Source: Burkholderiaceae bacterium
GTDB taxonomy: Bacteria; Pseudomonadota; Gammaproteobacteria; Burkholderiales; Burkholderiaceae_D
NCBI GenBank assembly: GCA_004298905.1
Contig: SCTK01000023.1
Coordinates: forward strand, 1-52,423
Length of the DNA stretch: 52,423 nt
Direction of reading: 5' to 3'
Below the pieces are notes generated by a model. It searched no databases. It worked only from the letters and a program-made list of their open reading frames with translations, and was not told the DNA's origin. This document shows, in pieces, positions 1 through 8,112 of this stretch; the first letter of the stretch is position 1, and every line of letters begins with the position of its first letter. The position numbers and the translations under genes are program-made.

Positions 1-3000
1 TGTTATCGACATCGGTATCGGTGCCGGGCGCCTTCTGGATCACGCCATTGGCGGCATTGGCGCTGAGCGTGGCATCTTCATTGACGGCGCCGACATCGGC
101 CACCGCGACCGGTGCGTCATTGACCGCAGTGACATTGACGGTAAAAGTATTAGGCACCGTATCAAACGCACCGCCGTTGTCCTGGACGCTAAAGGTGAAG
201 TTTGCATAGTTGTTGCCATTGGCATCATGCACTGGCGAGAAAACCAGGTTGCCGAGTTGGCCGACTGGAATGACCTGGCCGGCGGTGACCGGTGTCCCGC
301 TCAGGGTGAGGCTGCCTGCGCCTGGCAGGGTATCGATGCGTACAGCATTGAGAAACTGCCCTGCATCGACGTCGCTGAAGCCGAAATCAACGGCGGCAAA
401 TGTTTTGCTGCCATCTTCAAGGATGGTGGTGCTGTTGTCGGCGCCGGTCGGTGGTGTGTTGTTGCCTACGCTGACTACCAGCGTACCGGTGTCGGACAGG
501 CCGCCGGGATCACTGACGGTATAGGTGATCGTCGCTGCGCCGGTGAAGTTATTGGCCGGAGTGAAGGTGAGGGTGCCGTCGGGGTTGAGGACGACAGTGC
601 CTTGTGCCGGGTTGACGCTGGGGGCGCTGATGATCAGCGTACTGTTGAGATCGTCGACATCGGTGTCGTTGCTCTTCACATCCACCGTGATCGCTGCGTT
701 GATCGGTGTGGTGGCGGCATCGTCAACCGCCACGGGCGGATCGTTGACCGGTGTGACGTTGAAGGTGATGGTATTCGGCGTCGGATCGAGATTGACGCCG
801 CCATTGAGCGTGCCGCCATCGTCTTGCACCTGGAAGGTGAAATTCGCGTAGCCAACACCATTGGCATTGCTTGCCGGATGGAATACCAGCAGACCACTGT
901 TGATATCGCTGACACTGATGAATTGACCGGCTATGATGGCCGCGCCATTCAGCAGCAGGGTCCCGGCAGTGGGTAGTGTGGTGATCTGAACGTTGATGAA
1001 GGCATTGGCCGGGGTGTCGTTGGGGTCGCTGAAACCGAAGTTGGCGACGGTCAATACATGGTTCGTATCTTCGTTGATGGTGAAGGTTGCATTGCTGCCT
1101 TGCGGCGCATCGTTGATCGGCGTGACATTGAAGGTGATGGTGTTCGGCGTTGGATCAAGGTTGACACCGCCATTGGCTGTACCGCCGTTGTCTTCCACCT
1201 GGAAGGTAAAGCTGGCATAGGCATTGCCATTGGCATTGGTGGCCGGAGCAAAGCGCAGCAAGCCGCTGTTGATGTCGGTCACGGTGACAAACTGGCCAGC
1301 CGTCACCGGTATGCCATTGAGCAGCAGGGTGCCTGCGCTGGGCAGCGTGGTGATCTCGACACGATTGAATGCGTTGGCGGGCGTGTCGTTGGGATCGGAG
1401 AAACCAAAGTTGGCGGTCGTGAAGATATGGGTATTGTCTTCGCTGATCGTCAGCGTGGCATCGGTGCCTTGCGGGGCATCGTTGACCGGATTGACGGTGA
1501 TGTTAAGGACGGTGGTGGCTTGTTCATTACCCGGGCCGCCGGTCAGGCCGGGGTCGATGCCGGTGTTGCCCAGATCGTTGACCGTGAGGGTGACTTGCGC
1601 CAGGCCGGAAAAGTTTGCGGCCGGGCTGAAGCTGCTGCCGTTGAAGGCGGCATTCAGATTCGCCAGTGTGCCGGTGACAGTGAAATTGCTGCTACCGTTG
1701 CTGCCGCTGGTGAAAGTCAGTCCCGTGGTGGATCCGGTGGTCACCGTACCGTTGGTGGCGGATACCGTCATGCTGATGATGGCATTGCCGGCATCGACAT
1801 CGCCAATCGTGTTGGTCGCGGTGCTGTAAACCAGCGTAACGTCTTCGTTGGTGGTGGTGAAGAACGGACCGGTGCCGGTGAAGAAGGGCGTGTCGTTGAC
1901 GGCAACCACGTTGATCGTGGCATGCGCGGCGACGCTGTCGTTACCACCATCGTTCACGGTCACCGTGATGTCGCGCGGTGTGGTGTCTGGATTTTCGCTG
2001 CTGTTGGAAAAGCTGATGGCGCGAATCGCGTTCTGGTAATTCGCCAAGGTCGCGCTGCCGCTCAGGGTGATGACATTGCCAGCGAAGGTGGCGCTGATGC
2101 CTGCGGGCAATGCGCCGACATTCAAGAGATCGCCCGCCTTCGCGTTGGTCAGGGTAATGGCGGCGCTGGCGAGCGTGCTGCTGTCGCTATCGGCAATGGC
2201 AATATCCACATCGGCAATTGCCACGGCCGCACCATTTTCCGTAAACGTGGTGGTGTAGTTGTTGCCGCTGGCACCGGAAGAATTGTTGGCATCGAGGTCG
2301 AGGGTGGGCACGGCATCGTTGTCGATGATGGTGCCGGTGCCCAACACCGCGCTGCCGTTGATGGGTGTGCTGGCGGCGAGCGTCAGTGTTTCATTGGCCT
2401 CGGTCAGCGTGTCGTTGATCGTTGGCATACGCACGATGAAGCTGAGTGCGCCAGCCGGAACGGAAACGGTGGCACCCAGTGGCGCGAACGTTGCGCCGCC
2501 ATCGGTGGATACCAATGCCGCGCCGGTGTCGACACCGAGGGTTGCGCTTACACCGGCGAGATTGACGGCGACGCTGGTGCTGCTGGTGCTGAGATTGGAC
2601 AAGGAGACCGTGAAGTCGAGATTGCCGCCCTCGGTCACGCTCGGGCTGGATACTGTGGTGACGAAAGGCGCGTCATTGTCGCTGCCGCCAGTGCCGGTGC
2701 CATCGTCGCGGATGGTGCCGATGCCGAGTCCATCGGCAATCGTTGCGTTGACGGGGCTGCTCAGGTTGACGTTGAAATTCTCGCTGACTTCATACAGCGT
2801 GTCGTTGAGGATGGACACGGTGACAGTTTGCGTGGTCACGCCCGGCGCAAAGGTCAGCGTGCCGCTGGTGGCCGTATAGTCGGCACCGGCCGTGGCGGTG
2901 CCATTGCTGGTGGCGAAATTGACGTTGACGGTCTGGCCGCTGGCGGCGCTCAGGCTGACGGTGAAGGTGGCTGTTCCCGCCGCTTCATTGACGGTGACAT

Positions 3001-5857
3001 CGTTGATCGACAGTGTCGGCGTTGCATCATTGTCGATGATCGTGCCGGTACCGGTGGTGCCGCCGATGGTGAGCGGTACGGTTTCATTGGTTTCGTTGAG
3101 TGCATCGTCGATGGTCGGCAAGGTCATCGTAAAACTGGTGACGCCCGCAGGGACAGTCAGCACACCGGCCGACAGGGTGACGCCATTGCTGAAGGCCGGA
3201 CTGCCGTAATCGGCAGGCACCGCAGTGCCGCCACCCAGCGTGAAGGGGAAGACCGTGCTGCTGGCCGAACCGTTCGAAAGCACGACGCTGTACACCAGGT
3301 CGGTGCCTTCCTGCACGGTCGGGCTGGAAATACTTTGAATCGTTGGTACGCCATCGTTATCGGCAATCATCGTTGTCACGCTGCCGTTGCTGCCGCTGAT
3401 CACCAGGTTCTCGTAGTTGCCGCCGGAAGGCGAAGCCAGCGTCACGATAATGGACTCGGTGCCTTCCGCCAGTGTGTCGTCGATGGTGGCGAGATTAAAG
3501 TTGGCACTGCTTGTACCGGCCGCGATGGTGACCGTGGCCACCCCCGTAAAGTCGCTGCCATTGCTGGCCGTGCCGGAATAATTCAGATTCACTGTCACGG
3601 CGGTTTGTGCCGGATGCGTCAACGACACCGTATAGGCCGCCGTGCCACCTTCGATCACCGACGCCGATCCAGTGATCGACAGCGTCGTCGTATCAATGGT
3701 ATCGGTGACACTGGTCACTGCGGCTGCCGGATTGATCGACAGGCTCTCGAAGCTGCCGCCGGAAGTGGTGGTGATGGTGGCGCTGGTATTGCCTGCATCG
3801 ACATACACCGTATCGGTATGCGCGGGCACGGCCACTGAACCGCTGGACGCACCACTGGCGATATTGATCGTTGCACCATTGGACAGCGTCACTGTCATGG
3901 CCGAACCGGCGGCATTGGTCAGACTGGCGGTGTACACAATCGAGCCGCCCTCAGCCACGCTGGGCGTGGCTAACAAGGACACGGTGGTGACATCGGCATC
4001 GTCGGTGACGGTGGTCGAGGTCGTGCTGCTGGTGTTCAAGGCCTCATAGTTGCCGCCCGAGGTACTGCTGATGCCCACGGTCAGGGTTTGCGTGCCCTGC
4101 GCAATGGCATCGTCCGGCCGCACCGCAAACGGCGCGCTGTTGGCCGTGCTGCTGCCGACCGGAATCGTGATGGTCTGGCCATTATCAAGAGAGATCACCA
4201 GCGGACTGCTGGTCACCGCATTGCTCACCGTCGCGGTGTAGACAATGCTGCTGCCTTCCACCACCGAAGCGGCCGAAGCAGACAAGGTCACGGTGGTGGT
4301 ATCGAGGGTGTCGGTGACACTGGTCACTGCAGCTGCCGGATTGATCGACAGACTCTCGAAGCTGCCGCCGGAAGTGGTCGCGATGGTGGCCGACACCGGA
4401 GCGGCATCGACATACACCGTATCGGCATGCGCGGGCACGGTCACCGAACCACTGGACGCACCGGCAGCGATATTGATTACGGCACTGTTGCTCAGCGTCA
4501 CCGTCATCGCCGAACCGGCCGCATTGGTCAGACTGGCGGTGTACACAATCGAGCCGCCCTCAGCCACGCTGGGCGTGGCCGACAAGGACACAGTGGTGAC
4601 ATCGGCATCATCGGTGATCGTTGCCGTGCCGCTGGCACTGGCGTTGCCGGTATTGCCGCTGACTACGGCTGCGTTGAGCGTAAAGGTTTCGGCCCCTTCG
4701 GCATAGACATCGTCCACGGTTGCAACGCGCAGCAATACCGAGGTCGACCCGGTGAGAATGCTGACATTGCCGGCCACCGGATTCCAGGTGACGCCACCAT
4801 CGCTGGAGAATTCCAGTGTGCTGGCCGTATCGGTGCCGACGGTGGCGCTACCCGAAGCGAGCGCAGGGGTGAAGGTGACGGCGGAGGTGGTCGGATTCGA
4901 CAGGGTTACCGTGAAGACCGCGTGATTGCCTTCGACCACGGAGACATTGTTCACGCTCAAGGTAGGAATGGCATCATCGTCGAGAATCGTGGCGCTGGCG
5001 GTTGCGTTGGTGTTGCTGGTGTTGCCGCTGGTGACGGTGGCGGTCAAGTCAAACGTTTCATTCGGCTCGGTCACGGTGTCATCAAGAATGGGCACGCGCA
5101 CCAGCAGGCTGGTGCTGCCGGCCGGGAGCGTGGCGCTGGCTGCGCTTGTCCAGCTGACGCCGCCATCCAGCGAAATTTCCGTGCTGTTGGTGTAATCGCT
5201 GCCGGCCAAAGCGGTGCCGTTGCTCAGGGTCAGATTGAAGGTGGTGGCCTGGCTGCTGGCGCTGCTCAGATTCACAGTGAATTGGGTGAAGCCGCCGCTT
5301 TCTGCAATGCTGCTGCTGCTGATGGAAAGTGTGGGCAGCGGTGCAGACGATGCTCCTGCGGTTGTGCCGAGATGATCGTCATTGGGCGAGGTCAACGGTG
5401 GCGGTGGGGTGTCGCCATGCGGTGAATTGAACTCGAACCCCAGCGGACTCACGCCCTCGGCGATGCGCAGCAATTGCACAAAGCTGCTGCCATGATTTCT
5501 GTCGCCACCTTCCAGACCGGCGCCCGGATCTTCCACTTCGCTATCGAGATTCTTGCCTTGCTGCAGCGCTTGCAACACCTTGCCAATGGTGCTTTGCTGC
5601 ACAACATTTTCGCTGACATCGCTGTGCCGGCTTTCCACCAGTTCTGCCGTCAGCTTGACGACATCTTCCGGCTGAATTTCCAGGCGCAGGCTGTTGCCCA
5701 AGGCCAGTTCCACATGCCCGCCGGGGTTGGTGATGACGGTTTCACCTTCCAGCAAGACATCGCCCGGTTTGAGGGTGCGCATGTCACCGGCTTCGTTGCG
5801 TGCAAACGCTTTGCCGATAACGGCGACGACGGTGGCGATGGGTTGACCTGCGGCCAT
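1..5857 (-). CDS. Giant LapA-type adhesin (N-terminal part, runs off left edge)
   Basis: Read leftward from ATG 5857, the frame stays open to the window edge (1,952 codons, no stop), so the C-terminus and its expected type I secretion signal are outside. Residues 1-115 resemble the retention module of LapA-type adhesins (MAAGQPIATVVAVIGKAFA, then GDVLLEGETVITN and PGGHVELALGN), which plugs the outer-membrane pore and tethers the protein to the surface. A linker with TTAG at 165-168 lies where the LapG protease site is expected. Then come Calx-beta/Ig-like repeats of about 100 aa (roughly 175-1190) rich in Thr, Ser, Gly and Asp, and near the edge cadherin/VCBS-like repeats with PVNDAPQG motifs. 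GGAG six bases before ATG 5857 supports this start; an in-frame ATG at 5932 lacks a Shine-Dalgarno. The LapBC-like exporter genes lie upstream on the same strand. Family call is firm; ligand unknown. Confidence 0.88.
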   Translation of the reverse strand, partial: MAAGQPIATVVAVIGKAFARNEAGDMRTLKPGDVLLEGETVITNPGGHVELALGNSLRLEIQPEDVVKLTAELVESRHSDVSENVVQQSTIGKVLQALQQGKNLDSEVEDPGAGLEGGDRNHGSSFVQLLRIAEGVSPLGFEFNSPHGDTPPPPLTSPNDDHLGTTAGASSAPLPTLSISSSSIAESGGFTQFTVNLSSASSQATTFNLTLSNGTALAGSDYTNSTEISLDGGVSWTSAASATLPAGSTSLLVRVPILDDTVTEPNETFDLTATVTSGNTSNTNATASATILDDDAIPTLSVNNVSVVEGNHAVFTVTLSNPTTSAVTFTPALASGSATVGTDTASTLEFSSDGGVTWNPVAGNVSILTGSTSVLLRVATVDDVYAEGAETFTLNAAVVSGNTGNASASGTATITDDADVTTVSLSATPSVAEGGSIVYTASLTNAAGSAMTVTLSNSAVINIAAGASSGSVTVPAHADTVYVDAAPVSATIATTSGGSFESLSINPAAAVTSVTDTLDTTTVTLSASAASVVEGSSIVYTATVSNAVTSSPLVISLDNGQTITIPVGSSTANSAPFAVRPDDAIAQGTQTLTVGISSTSGGNYEALNTSSTTSTTVTDDADVTTVSLLATPSVAEGGSIVYTASLTNAAGSAMTVTLSNGATINIASGASSGSVAVPAHTDTVYVDAGNTSATITTTSGGSFESLSINPAAAVTSVTDTIDTTTLSITGSASVIEGGTAAYTVSLTHPAQTAVTVNLNYSGTASNGSDFTGVATVTIAAGTSSANFNLATIDDTLAEGTESIIVTLASPSGGNYENLVISGSNGSVTTMIADNDGVPTIQSISSPTVQEGTDLVYSVVLSNGSASSTVFPFTLGGGTAVPADYGSPAFSNGVTLSAGVLTVPAGVTSFTMTLPTIDDALNETNETVPLTIGGTTGTGTIIDNDATPTLSINDVTVNEAAGTATFTVSLSAASGQTVNVNFATSNGTATAGADYTATSGTLTFAPGVTTQTVTVSILNDTLYEVSENFNVNLSSPVNATIADGLGIGTIRDDGTGTGGSDNDAPFVTTVSSPSVTEGGNLDFTVSLSNLSTSSTSVAVNLAGVSATLGVDTGAALVSTDGGATFAPLGATVSVPAGALSFIVRMPTINDTLTEANETLTLAASTPINGSAVLGTGTIIDNDAVPTLDLDANNSSGASGNNYTTTFTENGAAVAIADVDIAIADSDSSTLASAAITLTNAKAGDLLNVGALPAGISATFAGNVITLSGSATLANYQNAIRAISFSNSSENPDTTPRDITVTVNDGGNDSVAAHATINVVAVNDTPFFTGTGPFFTTTNEDVTLVYSTATNTIGDVDAGNAIISMTVSATNGTVTTGSTTGLTFTSGSNGSSNFTVTGTLANLNAAFNGSSFSPAANFSGLAQVTLTVNDLGNTGIDPGLTGGPGNEQATTVLNITVNPVNDAPQGTDATLTISEDNTHIFTTANFGFSDPNDTPANAFNRVEITTLPSAGTLLLNGIPVTAGQFVTVTDINSGLLRFAPATNANGNAYASFTFQVEDNGGTANGGVNLDPTPNTITFNVTPINDAPQGSNATFTINEDTNHVLTVANFGFSDPNDTPANAFINVQITTLPTAGTLLLNGAAIIAGQFISVSDINSGLLVFHPASNANGVGYANFTFQVQDDGGTLNGGVNLDPTPNTITFNVTPVNDPPVAVDDAATTPINAAITVDVKSNDTDVDDLNSTLIISAPSVNPAQGTVVLNPDGTLTFTPANNFTGAATITYTVSDPGGLSDTGTLVVSVGNNTPPTGADNSTTILEDGSKTFAAVDFGFSDVDAGQFLNAVRIDTLPGAGSLTLSGTPVTAGQVIPVGQLGNLVFSPVHDANGNNYANFTFSVQDNGGAFDTVPNTFTVNVTAVNDAPVAVADVGAVNEDATLSANAANGVIQKAPGTDTDVDN
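3702..3999. repeat. Intragenic adhesin repeat, copy 1
   Basis: This roughly 300-bp stretch of the adhesin gene closely matches 4311-4608, offset by exactly 609 bp (203 codons), with long identical runs such as the Ser/Asn/Pro-rich end of one Ig-like domain and the start of the next. It encodes one Calx-beta/Ig-like module. The high nucleotide similarity against more divergent neighbouring modules suggests a recent duplication or gene conversion of a two-domain unit. Confidence 0.75.
4311..4608. repeat. Intragenic adhesin repeat, copy 2
   Basis: Partner of the repeat at 3702-3999, in direct orientation and in the same reading frame, with a 609-bp period. Differences are scattered and mostly synonymous or conservative. 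Confidence 0.75.
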
Positions 5858-6018
5858 GGTGAACTCCGAAAAAATAGACTGCTTGAATAGACTGTTGAGC
5901 GGGCGCTGAAAATCGTCGTGACTTTCAGCCATGAGGGCGAAAATATCAGGCGCGCGCGATGCAGGCTATTGGACGGAAGTACAGTCCGGGGGTATAAATT
6001 GTCAACGAAAGTGAAGTG

Positions 6019-6657
6019 TCAGGCGGGCTGATCGATGATGTGGGCGCGCTTCATCAACAACACCAGTTGCAGACGATCGCGTACGCCCAGTTTTTCAAAC
6101 ACGGCCGACAAGTGCGCCTTGACGGTGCGTTCGGTGATGTCGAGGTGTTGCGCCACTTCCCGGTTGCTGGCGCCGCGTGCGACGGCCAGCGCGACCTCGC
6201 GTTCGCGGGCAGAGAGTTGCGCCAGCGTTGCCGCAGCGGCCAACTCGACTGGCGCCGGTTGCAGCATTTGCGCGGTGGCCAGCGTCAAGCGGCGCAACAA
6301 ACTTTCGCCGACCCACAAACCACCATGGCCGACCACAGCCGCCACCTGCGCGAGCAGCGTGGCGGTGGCCATGGCATGGCAGTAACCCACGGCACCGTTT
6401 TGCAAGGCGTGCAAACCTTCGTCATCGGCGGGCGCATTCGAGAGCACCACAATGCCGGTGTCGGGATACTGCTGGCGCAACACGGTCAGCGTGTGCTTCA
6501 AACTCAAGAGGTCGGGCTTGGGATAGTGCAGCCAGAGCAGCCCGCTGAGAATGTGCGGCAAGGACGTTGGCTGCTGCACGGCGCGCATGGCGGGAAACGC
6601 CTGTTGCCAATTCGGATAAGGTTTGCGGAGGGGAGTGAGAAAGAAATGATGCATCAC
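6019..6657 (-). CDS. LuxR-type response-regulator-like transcription factor
   Basis: This 212-aa protein has a C-terminal LuxR/FixJ helix-turn-helix (about residues 147-205: LSAREREVALAVARG, ITERTVKAHLSAVFEKLGV), the DNA-binding domain that activates or represses transcription. The N-terminal 120 residues have the spacing of a receiver domain, but where the phospho-acceptor Asp is expected there is LLWLHYPKPD, so phosphorylation control is doubtful. It lies between the lapC-like gene (17 bases upstream) and the adhesin gene (about 160 bases downstream), all on one strand. The context suggests it controls the adhesin or its exporter; that is inference. No histidine kinase gene is nearby. Confidence 0.85.
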   Translation of the reverse strand: MMHHFFLTPLRKPYPNWQQAFPAMRAVQQPTSLPHILSGLLWLHYPKPDLLSLKHTLTVLRQQYPDTGIVVLSNAPADDEGLHALQNGAVGYCHAMATATLLAQVAAVVGHGGLWVGESLLRRLTLATAQMLQPAPVELAAAATLAQLSAREREVALAVARGASNREVAQHLDITERTVKAHLSAVFEKLGVRDRLQLVLLMKRAHIIDQPA

Positions 6658-6673
6658 GCGCAGGCTACTCGAT

Positions 6674-8107
6674 TCATCGTTCAGTCAGCGCATGCGCCTT
6701 GGCGCGCAACACCGGCTTCAGCAGATAACTCAACACGCTTTTCTTGCCGGTCAATACATCGACCTCGGCCACCATGCCCGGGATGATGGGCAGGTTCTCG
6801 CCGAGGCTGGCCTTGTTGGTACGCACGCGAATCATGTAGTACGCGTTGCCCTTCTCGTCCACCACGCTGTCGGCGCTGATTTGTTCGACCACGGCATCAA
6901 GGCCGCCGTAGATCGAAAAATCGTAAGCGGTGAATTTCACCATCGCTTTTTGTCCGGGGTGCAGAAAGCCGATGTCTTTGGGCAGCACCCGTGCTTCGAG
7001 CAACAAGGCATCGTCCAGTGGCACCACCTCGACGACTTCCTTGCCCGGTTGCACCACGCCGCCGACGGTGTTGAACAGGATGCGTTTGACCGTGCCGCGT
7101 ACCGGCGAGGGAATGTCGGTATTCTTGACCTTGTCTTCCAATCCGGTGCTGCCTTCGGACACCGCATTGAGTTTGGCATTGGCATCCGACAGTTCGGCGC
7201 GAATCTGGTTCTGCCGGTTCAATTCGACTTCCTGAATCTTGCGCCGTGCTTCGCTGATGGCCGCTTCGGCACGGGAAATTTGTGCCATGGCCTGATCGCG
7301 TTCGCCACGATAGCGCGAGACATCACGCTCCAGCCGCAAGACTTCCACTTCGGACACGGCGCCGCTTTGCAGCAGCGGGCGTGTCACGGCCAGCTCCTGG
7401 CTGGTCAGCCGCAGGCCGTTGCTGGCTTGATCGCGCCGCGCCACGGCTTCGTTCATTTCCTGACTGCGCTGCGACAGTTGCTGTTGCGCGATGTGCTGCT
7501 GCGCATCCATCTCGGCCTTGGTCGAATTGTAGAGTTGCAATTCCTGCGCGACGATTTCCGGAATCTCGTCCTTGATTTCTTCCGGTGGAATAAATGGCTT
7601 GCCTTCGGAAACCGCTTTCAGACGCGTGACCTTGGCCAGCAGCGAGAGATATTGCGCGCGGTTTTCGCGCAGGCTGGAGAGGAAGCGGGTCGGGTCGATC
7701 TTCATCAACACATCGCCCGCATTGACGATCTGTCCCTCGGCGACACGAATTTCCGTAATCACGCCACCATCCACCGATTGAATCACCTGCAATTGTCTGG
7801 ATGGAATCACCTTGCCTTCGCCGCGCGTCACTTCATCCAGGCGAGTGAAGGTGGCCCACAGCAGAAACAGGGCGATGATCAAGCCGACCCAGCGCAGCAG
7901 CAGCCGTGCGCGCAGCGGCTCCTGATCGACGCGTGCGGCTTCGGCATCGGCGATCCAGTCGGCGGCATCGTCTTGCGGCGGCGGCATCCAGCGTTCGTAC
8001 AGGCGATCGACGGTGGGACGGGACCAGAGCATCCAGCGTTGTGCCCAGGGGCCGAGACGGGCCGCAATTTTTTCCAGCAGGGCGCGCAGACGGTTCATCG
8101 TTCGCAT
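6674..8107 (-). CDS. HlyD/LapC-family type I secretion membrane-fusion protein
   Basis: This 477-aa periplasmic adaptor links an inner-membrane ABC exporter to an outer-membrane TolC-type channel. A cytoplasmic N-terminus is followed by one membrane segment (about 69-90, WVGLIIALFLLWATF), then the HlyD lipoyl/beta-barrel start (GEGKVIPSRQLQVIQ, GGVITEIRVAEGQIV, AGDVLMKIDP), a long coiled-coil hairpin (about 130-310) and a return barrel (SPVRGTVKRI). Length is typical of the family. The start ATG 8107 is preceded by AAAGGAG with about ten bases of spacing, inside the end of the ABC gene; an in-frame ATG three codons later is an alternative. It begins five bases after the lapB-like stop, so the two genes are surely cotranscribed. 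Its cargo is presumably the giant adhesin. Confidence 0.93.
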   Translation of the reverse strand: MRTMNRLRALLEKIAARLGPWAQRWMLWSRPTVDRLYERWMPPPQDDAADWIADAEAARVDQEPLRARLLLRWVGLIIALFLLWATFTRLDEVTRGEGKVIPSRQLQVIQSVDGGVITEIRVAEGQIVNAGDVLMKIDPTRFLSSLRENRAQYLSLLAKVTRLKAVSEGKPFIPPEEIKDEIPEIVAQELQLYNSTKAEMDAQQHIAQQQLSQRSQEMNEAVARRDQASNGLRLTSQELAVTRPLLQSGAVSEVEVLRLERDVSRYRGERDQAMAQISRAEAAISEARRKIQEVELNRQNQIRAELSDANAKLNAVSEGSTGLEDKVKNTDIPSPVRGTVKRILFNTVGGVVQPGKEVVEVVPLDDALLLEARVLPKDIGFLHPGQKAMVKFTAYDFSIYGGLDAVVEQISADSVVDEKGNAYYMIRVRTNKASLGENLPIIPGMVAEVDVLTGKKSVLSYLLKPVLRAKAHALTER

Positions 8108-8112
8108 CTTGG

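Noticed and set aside
1058-3838. A 926-codon plus-strand open frame, with others at 227-976 and 4088-5425
   Set aside because: Translations are rich in Arg, Gly and His with no fold-like pattern; they are antisense shadows of the repetitive adhesin gene on the minus strand.
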